From: Pseudomonadota bacterium
GTDB taxonomy: Bacteria; Pseudomonadota; Alphaproteobacteria; Rhizobiales; Rhizobiaceae
Length of the DNA: 64,000 nt
Assembly (NCBI GenBank): GCA_023404095.1
Contig: JAEYDD010000030.1
Span: 62,001-126,000, forward strand
Direction: 5' to 3'
Below, piece after piece: positions 55,652-63,942 of the stretch. The notes beneath the pieces are model-generated. The model had not been told where the DNA came from, did no database searches, and worked only from the letters and a program-made list of their open reading frames with translations. Positions within the stretch are counted from its first letter, which is position 1, and every line of letters begins with the position of its first letter. Both the position numbers and the translations under genes were made by a program.

Positions 55652-56123
55652 GAAACGACGCGATCGCTCCCTCGGACAAGGCCATGGCTTGGTTGGAATA
55701 GCGGAAGTCGCCTGTCACTTCGCGTCCAACCCAATCGGGAAGCTCGGGCCGGTCGGCAGCACTTTCCAATTCCACCTCGGCGACGACGAGCCCGCTATAG
55801 CGTCCGCCATAGACGTCGATCTCCCAGACAAAGCCTTTGTGCTCGACCCGATAGCGCACCTTTTCCAGGACCGTGCCCACGGCCTGGTCCAGCATTTCGG
55901 CCGCGACCTCGGGGCTTATGTCGAACTCGTATTCGTCTCGCTCCAGCGCAGACTGTCCGATCTTCAGGGTCAGGGAGGCGCGGCCGTCCCCATAGAGCCT
56001 CACCCTCAGCGAACGGTCGTCCATCGTTGCCAGATAGCCTTGCTTGATGGATTCACCTGCGTCGGCCAGAAGCCGCCACCGCTTGCCGGATACCAGAAAT
56101 TTTCTTTCGATCTCCTTGGCCAT
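55626..56123 (-). CDS. CYTH domain triphosphatase
   Basis: 165 residues, the length of one CYTH domain. It starts with AKEIERKFLV (EIERK at residues 4-8), the ExExK metal-binding motif, and has the charged strands RVRLYGDGRASLTLKIG and VWEIDVYGGRYSGLVVAEVE that line the tunnel. Substrates of the family are tripolyphosphate, ATP or thiamine triphosphate. GGGTGG precedes the ATG at 56123. It is first in a two-gene operon with CHAD and divergent from eda. Confidence 0.92.
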   Translation of the reverse strand: MAKEIERKFLVSGKRWRLLADAGESIKQGYLATMDDRSLRVRLYGDGRASLTLKIGQSALERDEYEFDISPEVAAEMLDQAVGTVLEKVRYRVEHKGFVWEIDVYGGRYSGLVVAEVELESAADRPELPDWVGREVTGDFRYSNQAMALSEGAIASFHEPHTQSG

Positions 56124-56343
56124 GCCACCCGCTTTCGCATTGTGGATAGTCGGTTTGAGCAACACTACACCATCGACGGACCGTGGCAAGGCAAGAAAGG
56201 CCACAGGCTGTCACGCCCTGTTGACAGCCATGTCAGCCGCTCCGTACGAAAGAGCGCGACCTGGAAACGAGGGCTTTCTGCTCGACATGCGCGGCCGGAG
56301 GGAGTATTTCAGCGCCACATTCAATCGTTTTAAGGGTGCGCCG

Positions 56344-56982
56344 ATGGCCGACAAGACCGAAAAGCTTCTGTCCGTGCTGAAACTCCAGCCGGTGGTTCCG
56401 GTGCTGATCATCGACGATGCCGCCACCGCGGTGCCGCTTGCGCGGGCGCTCGTCGCCGGCGGCCTCAAGGCCATCGAGATCACGCTTCGCACCCCCGCTG
56501 CGCTGGAAGCGATCCGTCGGGTCGCCAACGAGGTGGAAGGGGCGGTTGCCGGCGCCGGTACGATCCTTAACGCTGCCCAGTTCGATCAGGCCGTCGAGGC
56601 AGGCTCGCAGTTCATCGTCAGCCCCGGCACAACGCAGGAACTGCTGGATGCTGCGTCTGCGTCTGCCGTGCCGCTCCTGCCCGGCGCGGCCACGGCCAGC
56701 GAGGTGATGGCCTTGCGCGAGGAAGGCTACGAGGTGCTGAAATTCTTCCCGGCCGAACAGGCAGGCGGCGCCAGCTACCTCAAGGCGCTGTCGTCCCCGC
56801 TTGCCGGCACGCTGTTCTGCCCGACCGGCGGCATCTCGCTCGCAAACGCCAGGGACTATCTGTCGCTGCCGAACGTCATCTGCGTCGGCGGCTCCTGGGT
56901 CGCGCCGAAGGAACTCGTCGCCAGGGGCGACTGGGCGGGCATCACCAAGCTTGCAGCGGAAGCCGCGGGGCTGAAGGGCTGA
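56344..56982 (+). CDS. eda: KDPG/KHG aldolase
   Basis: Cleaves 2-keto-3-deoxy-6-phosphogluconate to pyruvate and glyceraldehyde-3-phosphate, the last Entner-Doudoroff step. 212 residues, a small TIM barrel. Catalytic Glu45 is in AIEITLRT, Schiff-base Lys133 in VLKFFPAE, and CPTGGIS completes the site. The ATG at 56344 precedes ADKTEKLLSVLK; an upstream ATG at 56044 would run across the divergent promoter. A terminator follows at 57017. It fits the sugar-rich context as the path for oxidised hexoses. Confidence 0.94.
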   Translation: MADKTEKLLSVLKLQPVVPVLIIDDAATAVPLARALVAGGLKAIEITLRTPAALEAIRRVANEVEGAVAGAGTILNAAQFDQAVEAGSQFIVSPGTTQELLDAASASAVPLLPGAATASEVMALREEGYEVLKFFPAEQAGGASYLKALSSPLAGTLFCPTGGISLANARDYLSLPNVICVGGSWVAPKELVARGDWAGITKLAAEAAGLKG

Positions 56983-57016
56983 AAGCCCGACGCCTACCGA
57001 GGCTGCCAAGAACACC

Positions 57017-57052
57017 ATCGCCGTCCGGTTCCGCCGGGCGGCGATTTCTTTT
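57017..57052 (+). terminator. Rho-independent terminator of eda
   Basis: ATCGCCGTCCGG (57017-57028) pairs with CCGGGCGGCGAT (57033-57044), with one G-T pair, then TTTCTTTT. It lies 34 bases after the eda stop. Confidence 0.8.
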
Positions 57053-57131
57053 CCTGCAAGCAGCGTTTGTATTCCCGCGGTCGCATTCCTATGTCTCAAT
57101 CCGTTATCATTACGGCAAGGGAGAGAATGCG

Positions 57132-57848
57132 ATGTTTGATGCGAAGAAGTTGCTGGATCAGTTTCTCGGATCGCAGATTCCCGGTGCCGGCGGCACCGTG
57201 CGCGACCGGGCGGGCCAGGTAGGCCAGATGGCCAAGGACAATCCGCTGGCGGCGGGCGCCATTGCCGGCATCCTGCTCGGCACGAGCGGCGGCCGGCAGG
57301 TCGCAGGCAGCGCGCTGAAGCTCGGTGGGCTCGCCGCAATCGCGGGCCTGGGGTATCAGGCCTACAAGAACTACAAGGCCGGCCAGTCTCCGGCCGATCC
57401 CGCCCAGGCTGCGCCGAAGGAACCCGAACTCTTGCCGCCACCCTCGAATTCTGGCTTTGCGACCGAGACCGTCAGCGATGATTTCGCCCTGACGCTGGTG
57501 CGGGCGATGATTGCCGCCTCGCGAGCTGACGGCCACATCGACGACGCCGAACGCGCGCATATCGTCGACAAGCTCAAGGTGTCGGGCATCGGCGGCGATG
57601 CCGCTTCCTTCCTCGAGCAGGAACTCGCCAACCCCGTCGATCTCGACAGCATCGTCGCAGCAGCCAAGACCGAAGAGCAGCGCGTCGAGCTCTATACTGC
57701 GTCGCGGCTGACGATCGAGCCCAACAGCCGGGCCGAGCGTGGCTATCTCGACCTGCTCGCCGGCCGGCTGGCCCTGCCGGACGCGCTCGTCGACCACATC
57801 GAGGCGACGGTGTCCTCGGCGAAGGCCCCCGCCGGCCCCTGGGCCTGA
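57132..57848 (+). CDS. DUF533 family protein with TerB-like domain (YebE type)
   Basis: 238 residues. The N-terminal half has a Gly/Ala-rich membrane-like segment (NPLAAGAIAGILLGTSGG and LGGLAAIAGLGYQAYKNYK, about 38-85), then a Pro-rich linker and a C-terminal all-helical TerB-like domain (about 118-232) with RAMIAASRADGHIDDAERA, whose Asp/Glu residues could bind a metal. Function unknown in this family. It stands between eda and a GNAT gene with its own start region. Confidence 0.88.
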   Translation: MFDAKKLLDQFLGSQIPGAGGTVRDRAGQVGQMAKDNPLAAGAIAGILLGTSGGRQVAGSALKLGGLAAIAGLGYQAYKNYKAGQSPADPAQAAPKEPELLPPPSNSGFATETVSDDFALTLVRAMIAASRADGHIDDAERAHIVDKLKVSGIGGDAASFLEQELANPVDLDSIVAAAKTEEQRVELYTASRLTIEPNSRAERGYLDLLAGRLALPDALVDHIEATVSSAKAPAGPWA

Positions 57849-57957
57849 TCGGATCCATCACCACTTTGCATTTGTCTGCGGACGCCCTCTGTCCTATGGC
57901 TCTCCTGTCCTCGGTCGCGCAACGGCCGGGGCATGGCTACGGCGACGGGAGGATCGA

Positions 57958-58650
57958 ATGCGCGACCTGAAGGACTGGAAGGGCTGCCCGGCACCGGCGC
58001 CCGTCGTGCTGGAAGGGCGCTTCGTCAGGATCGAGCCCTATGACCGGGCAGCGCACCTTCAAGCCCTCTGGGACGCGTTCGGCGGCATGGCGATCAATCC
58101 GCTCCTGACCTATTTCGCGCAGAACGACTTTGCCGGCATCGAGGATTTCGACGCGTGGCTCGCAGCCGTCCAGAAGGGCGGCTGGGTCACCGAGATATTC
58201 CGCGACAAGAAAAGCGGCAAGGTCGTCGGCATGGCAAACTACATGCGCCCCGATCCGGCCAATGGCGTGGTCGAGATCGGCGGGATCGCCCATGGCCCCG
58301 CGATGGCGCGTTCGCCATTGTCGACCGAGGGGCAGTATCTTCTGGCCAGGCACGTCTTCGAGGATCTGGGCTATCGCCGCTACGAGTGGAAGTGCCACAA
58401 CCTGAACGAAGCCAGTAAGCGCACGGCGCAAAGGCTGGGCTTCACCTTCGAGGGCGTCTTTCGCCAGCACATGCTGTCCAAGGGACAGAACCGCGATACC
58501 GCATGGTTTTCCATCATCGACAGCGAGTGGCCGGTCGTCGCCCGCGCGTTCGAGGCGTGGCTATCGCCGGACAATTTCGACGCGCAGGGCAGGCAGAAGC
58601 GGCGTCTGGAAGACTTCCGCTCCGAATTCAGCGGGAAGGAAGCATCGTGA
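57958..58650 (+). CDS. GNAT family N-acetyltransferase (RimJ/RimL type)
   Basis: 230 residues, acetyl-CoA dependent. The RimJ/RimL-like core shows VVEIGGIAHG, an acetyl-CoA loop STEGQYLLARHVFEDLGY, and WKCHNLNEASKRTAQRLGF near the C-terminus, typical of acetyltransferases for protein N-termini or small amines. GGGAGGA lies 7 bases before the ATG. It overlaps the next small gene by GTGA. Substrate unknown. Confidence 0.9.
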   Translation: MRDLKDWKGCPAPAPVVLEGRFVRIEPYDRAAHLQALWDAFGGMAINPLLTYFAQNDFAGIEDFDAWLAAVQKGGWVTEIFRDKKSGKVVGMANYMRPDPANGVVEIGGIAHGPAMARSPLSTEGQYLLARHVFEDLGYRRYEWKCHNLNEASKRTAQRLGFTFEGVFRQHMLSKGQNRDTAWFSIIDSEWPVVARAFEAWLSPDNFDAQGRQKRRLEDFRSEFSGKEAS

Positions 58651-58862
58651 GCGGATCGAATGACAAGAGCGGACGGTCCGCCGCCATCGCTGCCGCCGTC
58701 ATCCTGCTTGTGACGGGTGTCGTCTTCTTCATCCTGCCGAGCGTGATGATTTCGCTCGCCAGCATTTCACCCTGGCTGTCGGCCGTGCTGGCTGCACTGC
58801 TGGTGCTTGCCTTCTTCATGCTATTCTGGTTGCGCGCCCGCTATCAGCGCGGACGCGAATAA
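58647..58862 (+). CDS. Small two-segment membrane protein
   Basis: 71 residues from the GTG at 58647, which overlaps the acetyltransferase stop (GTGA), with GGGAAGGA 6 bases upstream. There are two hydrophobic segments (about 13-34 and 42-62) joined by a short loop, and a basic C-terminus (RARYQRGRE) that should face the cytoplasm. I recognise no family. The coupling and ribosome site support it as real. Confidence 0.75.
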   Translation: MSGSNDKSGRSAAIAAAVILLVTGVVFFILPSVMISLASISPWLSAVLAALLVLAFFMLFWLRARYQRGRE

Positions 58863-58891
58863 CCGGCTCCCTCTGTCGACAACAGGCCTGA

Positions 58892-59935
58892 TCAGGCCTG
58901 CAGCGAGGCGCCGAGCAGGATCAGCCCGAGCGCAAGCACCAGAACGGCGCCGAGAATTTCGATCGCGCTGCCAACCCGCAGGGCTGCGTTCTCGCTGCCG
59001 GCAATTCGCATCGCCGCCCCCTTGGCCGTGACGGCGAGCGTCGCAAGGATCGATACGGTGATCGCCGTGCCGATCGACATGGCGAAGACCGAGAGCACGC
59101 CGCCGAGATAAAGGCCGTTCAGCAGGGCGAACGACAGCACGATCAGCGCGCCGGAGCAGGGGCGCAGGCCGACCGCGACGATCGCCGACCAGGCTTCGCG
59201 CAGCGCGAAGCGATCGCCTTTCAGAAGTTCCGGATCCGGTGCGTGGGCATGGCCACAGGTGGAGCAGACGTCTCCCGGCCCGTGCGAATGCCCGTGATGC
59301 ACATGGTCAAGGTGATGATGCCCGTGATCTGCATGCGCGTGTGCAGAGGCGTGACCGGCGGCAGCCGGCGCCCCTGCCGGCATCGCGGCAGGCCCGCGCC
59401 GCCAGAGCTTGCGGTACAGCAGCCAGGCGCCAAACGCGGCGATCAGCGCGTAGCTTATCGTTTCCAGCGTCTGGGTCGCCTGGGTCATCGAGATCGCGGT
59501 GCCGCGCAGTAGCAGGTAGGCAGCGCCGACAAGCAGGATCGCAACGACGCCCTGCAGCAGGGACGAGAGGAACGACAGGAGAACGCCGCGCTTCAGCTCG
59601 ATTTCGTTGGCGAGCATGTAGGAGGAGATCACCGCCTTGCCGTGGCCGGGCCCGGCGGCATGGAAGACGCCGTAGGCGAAGGATAGGCCGACGAGCGTGG
59701 AGGCGGCCCAGGGATTTTCGCGCATGTTCTTCAATGCGCCGGTCAGCAGCCGGTAGAAGGCCTGCTGTTCCGCGTTGATCCAAGCGAAGAAGCCGCCGAA
59801 CAGGCCGGTCGTCTGGAAGGACGGCTCTGCGCTGCCGATACCGAGCGGCGACTGGGCGTGCGCGACGCCAAGACCCGCGACGACGAGCAGGGCTACGGCG
59901 ACCACGATTCGCTGGGTGTTCCGGTTCTTCAGCAT
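58892..59935 (-). CDS. Nickel/cobalt transporter, NicO/RcnA family
   Basis: 347 residues. After a signal-like start (about 1-27) come membrane segments with the family motifs FAYGVFHAAGPGHGKAVISS and VGLRPCSGALIVLSF. Between them lies a long loop (about 195-240) with many His and the CSTCGH motif, which probably binds the metal. Import or efflux cannot be told from sequence. It overlaps the upstream DUF1007 gene by 7 bases, so the two proteins probably work together. Confidence 0.93.
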   Translation of the reverse strand: MLKNRNTQRIVVAVALLVVAGLGVAHAQSPLGIGSAEPSFQTTGLFGGFFAWINAEQQAFYRLLTGALKNMRENPWAASTLVGLSFAYGVFHAAGPGHGKAVISSYMLANEIELKRGVLLSFLSSLLQGVVAILLVGAAYLLLRGTAISMTQATQTLETISYALIAAFGAWLLYRKLWRRGPAAMPAGAPAAAGHASAHAHADHGHHHLDHVHHGHSHGPGDVCSTCGHAHAPDPELLKGDRFALREAWSAIVAVGLRPCSGALIVLSFALLNGLYLGGVLSVFAMSIGTAITVSILATLAVTAKGAAMRIAGSENAALRVGSAIEILGAVLVLALGLILLGASLQA

Positions 59936-60570
59936 GTCACCTCCAGCCGTGTTGCGAAGAGCTTGGACATGTCGGTCCCGGTCGGGTCGTTCCAGAAGGC
60001 GTCCGTCAGGGTTCCCTCGTTCTGCGCCAGCACCTCGTCCGGATCGGGGCGAACTACCTGATGCTTGCAGGCTGCGAACTTCTCGCCGATCACGACCATG
60101 CTTTCGTCGGTCGGGAAATCCATCGAGGCATACATCGTGGGGTCGTAGACGCCGAAGGTGAGCTTTCCTTTCAGCGGCATGGCCTGCACCGGCTTCAGCG
60201 AGAAGAACATCAGGAGCTGGCCGTCCTTGAAGTCCACGTTGATTGCGCTCGGCTTGGTGACTTTCACGTCCTTCCCGTCCTCCGAGATGGTCGTGTAGTA
60301 GCTGTACTCCTCAAGCGATTCCAGCACGGTCTGGCCCACTTCGGCCAGCTCGTCGGGATCGAGCTGCAGGTTGCCGTTCTTGTCGAAGTCGAGCACGACG
60401 CTGGACGAGAACATCTCGTCGAACCGCCAGACGTTGCGCATCTCCGAAATCGTACCGTCCTCGCCGGCGACGACCTCCAGCCTGGCCTCAGCGAAGATAT
60501 GGGGGTGGGCAAAGGCCGCAGCAGGCAGGAGCCATGCGGCGCCAGCAAGCAGGAGGGGGACGGGTTTCAT
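59929..60570 (-). CDS. DUF1007 family exported protein
   Basis: 213 residues. A Sec signal peptide ends in AAAFA-HPHIFAEA, so the mature protein begins with HPH, likely metal-binding. Asp-rich stretches follow (VLDFDKNGNLQLDPDELAEV is EF-hand-like). DUF1007 genes are usually next to NicO transporters, as here, and are thought to help metal delivery. The ATG at 60570 fits the signal peptide. LysR follows upstream in the same direction, with 106 bases between. Confidence 0.9.
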   Translation of the reverse strand: MKPVPLLLAGAAWLLPAAAFAHPHIFAEARLEVVAGEDGTISEMRNVWRFDEMFSSSVVLDFDKNGNLQLDPDELAEVGQTVLESLEEYSYYTTISEDGKDVKVTKPSAINVDFKDGQLLMFFSLKPVQAMPLKGKLTFGVYDPTMYASMDFPTDESMVVIGEKFAACKHQVVRPDPDEVLAQNEGTLTDAFWNDPTGTDMSKLFATRLEVTC

Positions 60571-60676
60571 GGGCAAACGCTTCCTGTCGAGGGCAGCTTT
60601 TTCGATTCGCCATCGAATGTAGCGTAAATGGGCCGGAATTTGGACTTCGCGGCCGGCGACCCGTTGCGCGAGCAGT

Positions 60677-61591
60677 TCAGCTGCGCGCTTCCGCGGCGTC
60701 ACCATACTTCTTGAACCAGTTGTACAGGAAGTCGACGAAGGTGCGGACCTTTGCCGGAAGATAGCGCCGATGGGGATAGATCGCGTAAATCCCGCGGTCC
60801 GCGGGCAGAAAATCGTCGAGAATGGGGACCAGCCTGCCGGAATCGATTCCGTTTCGCGCTACGAACTCGGGCACCTGCGCGATGCCGAGACCGCTTTCCG
60901 CCGCACGCACCGCCGAAGTCGGGCTGTTCACTTCAATGTGACCGCCGACCGGAACGCTGAAATTCGTGCCCTTGGCATCGATGAAGCGCCAATTGTTGTG
61001 CGATTTGCCATTCGTGTCGATGATGCAGGGGAAACGGGAGAGTTCGGACGGATGCGCGATCGGCCCGGTCTTTTCCAGGAACTGAGGCGAGGCACAGATC
61101 TTCAGGTAGAAGTCGCCGAGCTTGCGGGCGATGAGGGTGGAATCCTCCAGTCGGGTGATGCGGATAGCGACGTCGAAGCCCTCCTCGACCAGATCGACGA
61201 AGCGATCGTCGGAGACGATCTCCAGCGACAGTTCCGGGTGCTCGCGGCCGAAGTCGATCAGTGACTGGCCGATCTCGGCATCGACGAAGGTGCGCGGTGC
61301 GGAGATCTTCAGCTTGCCCTTCAGGTCGGTGTTCTTCTCGCGCACGAGATCCGCGAGGTTGTCGATCTCCTTGAGGATCTCCGAGGCGGTGCGGTAGTAG
61401 GTATGACCCGCCTCCGTCATCGAGAACTGCCGCGTGGTGCGGTTCAGAAGCAGCGCGCCGAGCTCGTCTTCCAGCTCGCGTACATACTTGGACAGGAGCG
61501 CCTTGGATTTCCCGACCTTGCGGGAGGCGGCGGAGAAGCCTTCTGCATCGACGACGTCGATATAGGCGCGAATGCGGGTCAACGTATCCAT
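60677..61591 (-). CDS. LysR family transcriptional regulator
   Basis: 304 residues: winged-helix N-terminus (RIRAYIDVVDAEGFSAASRK, about 6-65) and an effector-binding domain with the two lobes of LysR proteins (SDDRFVDLVEEGFDVAIRIT). It is divergent from the decarboxylase gene across 533 bases. Control of the decarboxylase, itself, or the metal-transport pair downstream is possible; no T-N11-A box stands out clearly. Confidence 0.92.
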   Translation of the reverse strand: MDTLTRIRAYIDVVDAEGFSAASRKVGKSKALLSKYVRELEDELGALLLNRTTRQFSMTEAGHTYYRTASEILKEIDNLADLVREKNTDLKGKLKISAPRTFVDAEIGQSLIDFGREHPELSLEIVSDDRFVDLVEEGFDVAIRITRLEDSTLIARKLGDFYLKICASPQFLEKTGPIAHPSELSRFPCIIDTNGKSHNNWRFIDAKGTNFSVPVGGHIEVNSPTSAVRAAESGLGIAQVPEFVARNGIDSGRLVPILDDFLPADRGIYAIYPHRRYLPAKVRTFVDFLYNWFKKYGDAAEARS

Positions 61592-61671
61592 GCAAATCCT
61601 GTTCTAGCTTGCGCAGCCTTCGGAATGTCGTGGGATAGCCCAAAATTTTCAATAGCGGCTTCAAAAAACTC

Positions 61672-61699
61672 TTGATTGCGACAGGGAATCTTCTTATCT
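61672..61699 (+). promoter_or_regulatory. Promoter of the decarboxylase leader
   Basis: TTGATT (61672-61677), 16-base spacer, TTATCT (61694-61699), with a likely start near 61706. The leader RNA would then be about 420 bases long. The remaining sequence, 61592-61671, has no other signal. Confidence 0.55.
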
Positions 61700-61710
61700 C
61701 CCCCTTGCCC

Positions 61711-62100
61711 AAAGTCGCACGTGCCTGTGGGTGTCCGCCGACCCTCGAACTGGGAGCAATCCCTAAGGTGAGGTCATCGGTAAGGTACCTGGAACTAACC
61801 GCTCCAGTCGCTATTCCGGCCAACCGGGAAATGCGAGGACATCTTGAAGCAACGACGGTGCGGGCCTTTCTGGTGTCTGCCGGCTTTCCATCAGCCGGGG
61901 TTACTGAAGAGGCACACCTTCATTGCCGGAAGTGCGGTTGGGATCACCCCCTCCAATCCATGGCAGACAAAGCCGAATCCGAGCCTAGGCGGGCTCAGGT
62001 TCACCGTTCGCGCATATCGCGCATGCTTGGTTCCGGGGTCTCCACCGGCTGGTACCATAGCGTGTTCGCGTATGCCCTTTGTCCTCCGGATTTTCCGGAG
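61711..62100 (+). ncRNA. speF-type leader RNA of ornithine/lysine decarboxylase
   Basis: About 390 gene-free bases upstream of the decarboxylase, matching by position and gene the speF leader motif described for alphaproteobacteria (decarboxylase mRNA leader). Stem-loops visible: CCGGCT/AGCCGG near 61880, GAGCC/GGCTC near 61985, and CTCCGGA/TCCGGAG (62084-62090 with 62094-62100), the last only 11 bases before the GGGGA ribosome site. The ligand (perhaps a polyamine) is not known to me. The identification is by context and structure, not by a covariance search. Confidence 0.72.
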
Positions 62101-62124
62101 CGCTGGATCATGGGGAATACTGAC

Positions 62125-63258
62125 ATGGCGACTGCACGCATCATCGACTTCCTGAACACCCGACGTCCCGACGGCCCGTGCCTCGTGGTCGACCTCGACG
62201 TCGTGCGTGACAACTTCAAGGCGTTCCGCCACGCGATGCCCGACAGCGCCATCTACTACGCCGTCAAGGCCAATCCGGCGCCGGAAATCCTGCGCCTTCT
62301 CGCCAGCATGGGCTCCAATTTCGATTGCGCGTCCGTCGCCGAAATCGAAATGGCGCTCGATGCCGGCGCGACGCCTGCCCGCATCTCGTTCGGCAACACG
62401 ATCAAGAAGGAGCGCGACATTGCCCGCGCCCATGCGCTGGGGGTCTCCCTCTTCGCCGTCGATTGCCACGAGGAAGTCGAGAAGATTTCCCGTGCGGCTC
62501 CCGGCGCGCGCGTCTTCTGCCGCGTTCTGACGGACGGCGAGGGGGCGGAATGGCCGCTGTCGCGCAAGTTCGGCTGCGTCCCGCAGATGGCCGTCGACGT
62601 GCTCGTCTATGCCCACCAGTTGGGCCTGGTCTCCTACGGCGTCTCGTTCCATGTCGGTTCGCAGATGACGAAGCTGGACGCCTGGGATGCGGCACTCTCC
62701 GATGCCAAGCGCGTGTTCGTGCAACTGGCCAAGCAGGGCATCGAGCTGAAGATGGTCAACATGGGCGGTGGCTTCCCGACGAAGTACCTGCGTGACGTGC
62801 CGTCTGCGGAGGCTTACGGCCAGGCGATCTTCGGCGCGCTGAAGAAACACTTCGGCAACCACATCCCGGAGACGATCATCGAGCCGGGCCGCGGCATGGT
62901 CGGCAATGCCGGCGTGATCAAGGCGGAAGTCGTGCTGGTTTCGAAGAAGTCGGACAACGACGCCCATCGCTGGGTGTTCCTCGACATCGGCAAGTTCGGC
63001 GGACTCGCCGAGACGATGGACGAGGCGATCCGCTACCCGATCCGCACCGCGCGCGACGGCGACGAGATGCAGCCCTGCGTGCTTGCCGGCCCGACCTGCG
63101 ATTCGGCCGACGTGCTCTACGAGAAGAACATGTACCCGCTGCCGATCACCCTTTCGATCGGCGACGAGGTGCTGATCGAGGGAACCGGTGCCTATACGAC
63201 GACCTACTCGGCCGTTGCCTTCAACGGTTTCGAGCCGCTGAAGGCCTACGTGATCTGA
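62125..63258 (+). CDS. odc: Ornithine/lysine decarboxylase (PLP, alanine-racemase fold)
   Basis: Makes putrescine (or cadaverine) from ornithine (or lysine); 377 residues, the length of rhizobial Odc2-type enzymes. The PLP Lys is in YYAVKANPAPEI, the conserved GFHVGS-type block appears as VSFHVGSQ, and the dimer-active Cys in GPTCDSADVLYE. The ATG at 62125 is chosen because GGGGA lies 9 bases upstream and ATARIIDFLNTRRPDG is the usual start. The frame stays open through the leader, but that extension is RNA structure, not protein. It has a likely terminator at 63273-63305. Confidence 0.95.
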   Translation: MATARIIDFLNTRRPDGPCLVVDLDVVRDNFKAFRHAMPDSAIYYAVKANPAPEILRLLASMGSNFDCASVAEIEMALDAGATPARISFGNTIKKERDIARAHALGVSLFAVDCHEEVEKISRAAPGARVFCRVLTDGEGAEWPLSRKFGCVPQMAVDVLVYAHQLGLVSYGVSFHVGSQMTKLDAWDAALSDAKRVFVQLAKQGIELKMVNMGGGFPTKYLRDVPSAEAYGQAIFGALKKHFGNHIPETIIEPGRGMVGNAGVIKAEVVLVSKKSDNDAHRWVFLDIGKFGGLAETMDEAIRYPIRTARDGDEMQPCVLAGPTCDSADVLYEKNMYPLPITLSIGDEVLIEGTGAYTTTYSAVAFNGFEPLKAYVI

Positions 63259-63272
63259 ACCGATCGAGGCGA

Positions 63273-63305
63273 CTCCCGCGGTGGGCGGGAGCGCTACTCA
63301 CTTTT
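63273..63305 (+). terminator. Probable terminator of odc
   Basis: CTCCCGC (63273-63279) pairs with GCGGGAG (63285-63291), then CGCTACTCA and CTTTTTGAG. The T run is 10 bases past the stem, so this is only a likely terminator. Confidence 0.55.
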
Positions 63306-63354
63306 TGAGATCCGATGACCGCTGGTGGCGGCAATTGAAGTTCGGGAGGCCGGG

Positions 63355-63942
63355 ATGGCCACTGTTCTTGGTTCTGTTCGCGCGTTCTTCGCGCAGTCCG
63401 CATTCGCAATCGACCGCGAGAACGCCGGAGACGTTGTGGCGCGCGAGCGCCTGCTCGACCGCGCCATGGGCGAAGGGCGTTTCCGCAAGTCCTCAGAAAA
63501 GCTGCGCCGGGGCCGGCTTCCCGCCGAGGGGCTGGCGCTCGTCGCGCGTGACGGCGACGGCCATGTCATCGGCACGGTGCGGCTGTGGAACGTCGAAGCG
63601 GGCGTGGATGCTTCCGGCAATCCCGTGCCTGCGCTTCTCCTCGGGCCGCTCGCCGTCGATCCAGACCACGAGGGCAAGGGCCTCGGCGGGGCGCTGATGC
63701 GCGCTGCGATCACCGAGGCTGCAAGCCGCGGCCACGGCGCGGTGCTGCTTGTCGGGGACGCGCCCTATTACGAGCGCTTCGGCTTCTTTTCCGGCAAGAC
63801 CGCCCATCTCGTCATGCCCGGCCCGTTCGAGCGGCATCGCTTCCTGGCGCTGGAGCTGAAGGACGGCTGGCTGGAAGGGGCAGTGGGCATGCTCGTCGCC
63901 TCCGGCCGGCGTCTCGGCCACGAACTGCGCAAGGCAGCCTGA
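63355..63942 (+). CDS. GNAT family N-acetyltransferase
   Basis: 195 residues. The acetyl-CoA motif is seen in LAVDPDHEGKGLGGALMRAA (R/Q-x-x-G-x-G/A form DHEGKGLGGAL), followed by LLVGDAPYYERFGFF and an arginine-rich end. GGGAGG precedes the ATG at 63355. It lies 97 bases after odc on the same strand; a polyamine-linked substrate is tempting but is only inference. The last 58 bases of the window have no feature. Confidence 0.92.
   Translation: MATVLGSVRAFFAQSAFAIDRENAGDVVARERLLDRAMGEGRFRKSSEKLRRGRLPAEGLALVARDGDGHVIGTVRLWNVEAGVDASGNPVPALLLGPLAVDPDHEGKGLGGALMRAAITEAASRGHGAVLLVGDAPYYERFGFFSGKTAHLVMPGPFERHRFLALELKDGWLEGAVGMLVASGRRLGHELRKAA

Noticed and set aside
61672..62124. N-terminal extension of the decarboxylase by about 150 residues
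   Set aside because: The family starts at the ATG at 62125, which has a ribosome site, and the upstream sequence forms a structured leader.
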